Source of the DNA: Sulfidibacterium sp964456625
GTDB taxonomy: Bacteria > Bacteroidota > Bacteroidia > Bacteroidales > F082
Length of the DNA: 6,955 nt
Direction: 5' to 3'
Assembly: GCA_964456625.1 (NCBI GenBank)
Contig: CAYWBO010000104.1
Location: forward strand, 1-6,955
Shown here piece by piece: positions 5,376 to 6,955 of the stretch. Within the stretch, counting starts at the first letter, position 1; each line of letters starts with the position of its first letter. A model generated the notes under the pieces. That model was not told where the DNA came from. It did no database searches and saw only the letters and a program-made list of their open reading frames with translations. A program made the position numbers and the translations under genes.

Positions 5376-6955
5376 CAGCTATTTATTTTTTCAAACCGGC
5401 CGTAACCCGGCAATTCTGTATAAGGCATCCCCGGCAAATTCCTGGCAAGTCCCGCCATGCCTTTTTGCAGACTGTTTTCAATTTTTACTTTGATTTTTAA
5501 TTTACCATCATCTATTTCGAGTTGTACTAAATCCTCATCACTCACTCCAATTAATTTCGCGTCTTCCGGATTCAAATAAACAAACGGTTCTTTGATGCGT
5601 TTTGCCAGTGCTGGTGCGACAGCGCTCAATTCTTCGCTTCCGAATATCTGATACACCGGGACGATTTGCCAGTCTTTTTCATGATACGCTCCGGATTTTT
5701 TTGGCCCTTTGAAATAGTCAACACCGCTTTTTTCGGAAGGTTCTATCAGCCGGATACCGGGATCGCCGCCCTTCATGGAACCGTTAGGTTCATCCAGGTA
5801 ACTGTAAAGCGCCTGCACCGAATTCCAGCCCGGTGACCAGTAAAACGGAGTCAGGGAAGATGCCGGTTTTTCCGGTTGCCCTTCCATACTGAAAGCCAAC
5901 GGAGAATCTTCATCCTGTAACACCCCCGACTCACTGACGGCCCGTTTTGCATTTATAGAAGTCCGCCCGCTGTATCTAAAGGTTTGTCTCGGAACCTTTT
6001 CATTCAGCATCCTGAAATCAGCATTGGGCAGATAGGTTTTCAGCTTTTCGAAAACAGGATGTTCACTTGCCAGAGAGGCCACCACATCGTCAAACCGTTT
6101 CCAGTTCGCCTCTTGTTTTTGTTCTTTGATCCGGATCATTTCTCCAATCCAACGCCAGCTTTCCACTACCGGTTCCTTTTCCAGCAACGCCTTATAAAAC
6201 CGCTGGGCACGGCCCTCGTGATTCACCAGCGTGCCTTCGGCTTCCGCAAAAGCGGCAGCAGGCAGCAACACATCAGCCTGTTGTGCCGTTGAATTCATGA
6301 GGTGGTCAAGCACAATCACCTTTTTGCTTTTGGCAAATAAAGCATCCGCCGATTGTTTTGAAGCCCTGCAGTACAGATCGTTTTCAAGAATAACCAGCGT
6401 ATCGATTTCTTTCAAAGCCATGATTTCATCCAACGATTTTCCGGGCATCATGGCCAGACCCATACTGTTGGCTTCCGGCAGCACCATGCTAAGCTGGCCG
6501 TTTTTGTTGACGGAGGTCAATGCCTTCACCAGGTTTAGCGCGGCATAGACTACAGATTCGTCACCGGAATGAATGCCCGAAACGATGAGTGGATTTTTTG
6601 CATTTTTCAGTGTATCAGCAATTTTTTCAGCCAGCTTCTGATGCTCCTTATTCAGGTCTGAAGGAACCGGAGCGTTTTTATCAAGGATTGAAGCCACTGC
6701 ATTTCCCAGATCTGCAATTCCATCATAAGAAGCCCTGAAAGTATCTTCGGCGATTTCATCCAGACTGTCTTTGAAAGGCGTCATAACAAACAACGGACTT
6801 CTTTCATCCTGGGCCAGTTCTCGCAACGGCGCATCATTCCAGGAAGGAATGCCTTTTTCGGCGGCCTCCTTAAATGATTTGTTGCGGACGGCCTGCCGCA
6901 GTGCCAGTGCTACCATGGGAGCCGTATTCACCAGATCTTCACCAATAACAACAAC
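5375..6955 (-). CDS. nuoG: NADH-quinone oxidoreductase subunit G (NuoG), C-terminal part; 5' end outside window
   Basis: NuoG is the large peripheral-arm subunit of complex I. Its N-terminal part (not in the window) carries Fe-S clusters, and the rest has a molybdopterin-oxidoreductase fold that no longer does molybdenum chemistry. The visible part is 526 residues ending in TGA. The frame stays open to the right edge and reads VVVIGEDLVNTAPMVALALR there, a typical internal NuoG stretch. The GTG at 6929-6931 is therefore an internal valine, not a start. Recognisable segments, numbered within the fragment, are EANSMGLAMM (about 161-170), the family hallmark ADVLLPAAAFAEAEGT followed by EGRAQRF (about 227-253), ESWRW (about 265-269), RYSGRT (about 327-332), FSMEG and PGWNS (about 356-379) and a C-terminal dinucleotide-binding-like domain from FVYLNPEDA (about 458) onward. 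The last four parts match the long C-terminal region of E. coli-type NuoG. The stop overlaps the nuoH start. Complete E. coli NuoG is about 908 residues, so roughly 380-400 residues are missing. Confidence 0.96.
   Translation of the reverse strand, partial: VVVIGEDLVNTAPMVALALRQAVRNKSFKEAAEKGIPSWNDAPLRELAQDERSPLFVMTPFKDSLDEIAEDTFRASYDGIADLGNAVASILDKNAPVPSDLNKEHQKLAEKIADTLKNAKNPLIVSGIHSGDESVVYAALNLVKALTSVNKNGQLSMVLPEANSMGLAMMPGKSLDEIMALKEIDTLVILENDLYCRASKQSADALFAKSKKVIVLDHLMNSTAQQADVLLPAAAFAEAEGTLVNHEGRAQRFYKALLEKEPVVESWRWIGEMIRIKEQKQEANWKRFDDVVASLASEHPVFEKLKTYLPNADFRMLNEKVPRQTFRYSGRTSINAKRAVSESGVLQDEDSPLAFSMEGQPEKPASSLTPFYWSPGWNSVQALYSYLDEPNGSMKGGDPGIRLIEPSEKSGVDYFKGPKKSGAYHEKDWQIVPVYQIFGSEELSAVAPALAKRIKEPFVYLNPEDAKLIGVSDEDLVQLEIDDGKLKIKVKIENSLQKGMAGLARNLPGMPYTELPGYGRFEKINS

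Noticed and set aside
6929..6931. GTG as the start of the rightmost gene
   Set aside because: The frame continues upstream to the window edge with the NuoG-like residues VVVIGEDL, so this GTG encodes an internal valine.
5375..6955. The lower apparent GC of the nuoG part as a sign of separate transfer
   Set aside because: nuoG encodes a soluble, charged, lysine-rich protein while most of the neighbours are membrane proteins. Amino-acid content alone can explain the shift, and the gene fits the operon in order and type.
1..6955. A hidden novel system, inserted element, RNA gene or CRISPR array
   Set aside because: Seven known genes account for nearly every base, the largest gap is 25 nt, and I saw no direct repeats, terminal inverted repeats or foreign insert.

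Overview
The window lies wholly inside one operon: the membrane-arm half of a respiratory complex I (proton-pumping NADH:quinone oxidoreductase, NDH-1) locus. All seven genes are on the minus strand. In transcription order, from right to left in these coordinates, they are nuoG (3' part only, cut by the right edge), nuoH, nuoI, nuoJ, nuoK, nuoL and nuoM (5' three quarters, cut by the left edge). This is the Escherichia coli order nuoG-H-I-J-K-L-M, so nuoN is expected just beyond the left edge and the start of nuoG, then nuoF and nuoE, beyond the right edge.

The window has no non-coding stretch worth the name. The gaps are nuoG/nuoH overlapping by 1 nt (TGATG), nuoH-nuoI 25 nt, nuoI-nuoJ 10 nt, nuoJ-nuoK 4 nt, nuoK-nuoL 6 nt, and nuoL/nuoM overlapping by 4 nt (ATGA). 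No promoter, terminator, RNA gene, mobile element, repeat or CRISPR array was found. Expression must come from a promoter outside the window, and the packing suggests translational coupling.

Together the products form one machine. NuoG (peripheral arm, Fe-S/molybdopterin-like fold) and NuoI (two 4Fe-4S clusters) carry electrons from NADH towards quinone. NuoH forms the quinone-side membrane base, NuoJ and NuoK hold the charged axis linking quinone reduction to pumping, and NuoL and NuoM are antiporter-like pump subunits. All recognisable functional residues looked for are present: eight cluster cysteines in NuoI, the two membrane glutamates of NuoK, and the Glu/Lys/His series of NuoL and NuoM. 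All frames are intact, so this looks like a working complex.

The organism cannot be fixed from this window. The mid-range base composition, lysine codons dominated by AAA, A-rich start regions and weak Shine-Dalgarno signals would fit a Bacteroidota member or relative; this is tentative. The proteins themselves resemble the E. coli-type complex I along their whole length, including parts that vary between lineages (NuoI tail, NuoG C-terminal region, NuoL end). If the host is outside the Proteobacteria, this suggests an E. coli-type complex I lineage, possibly acquired by transfer.

I see no undescribed system here. The most interesting local detail is a phased A_AAA_AAA heptamer directly before the nuoJ stop codon.
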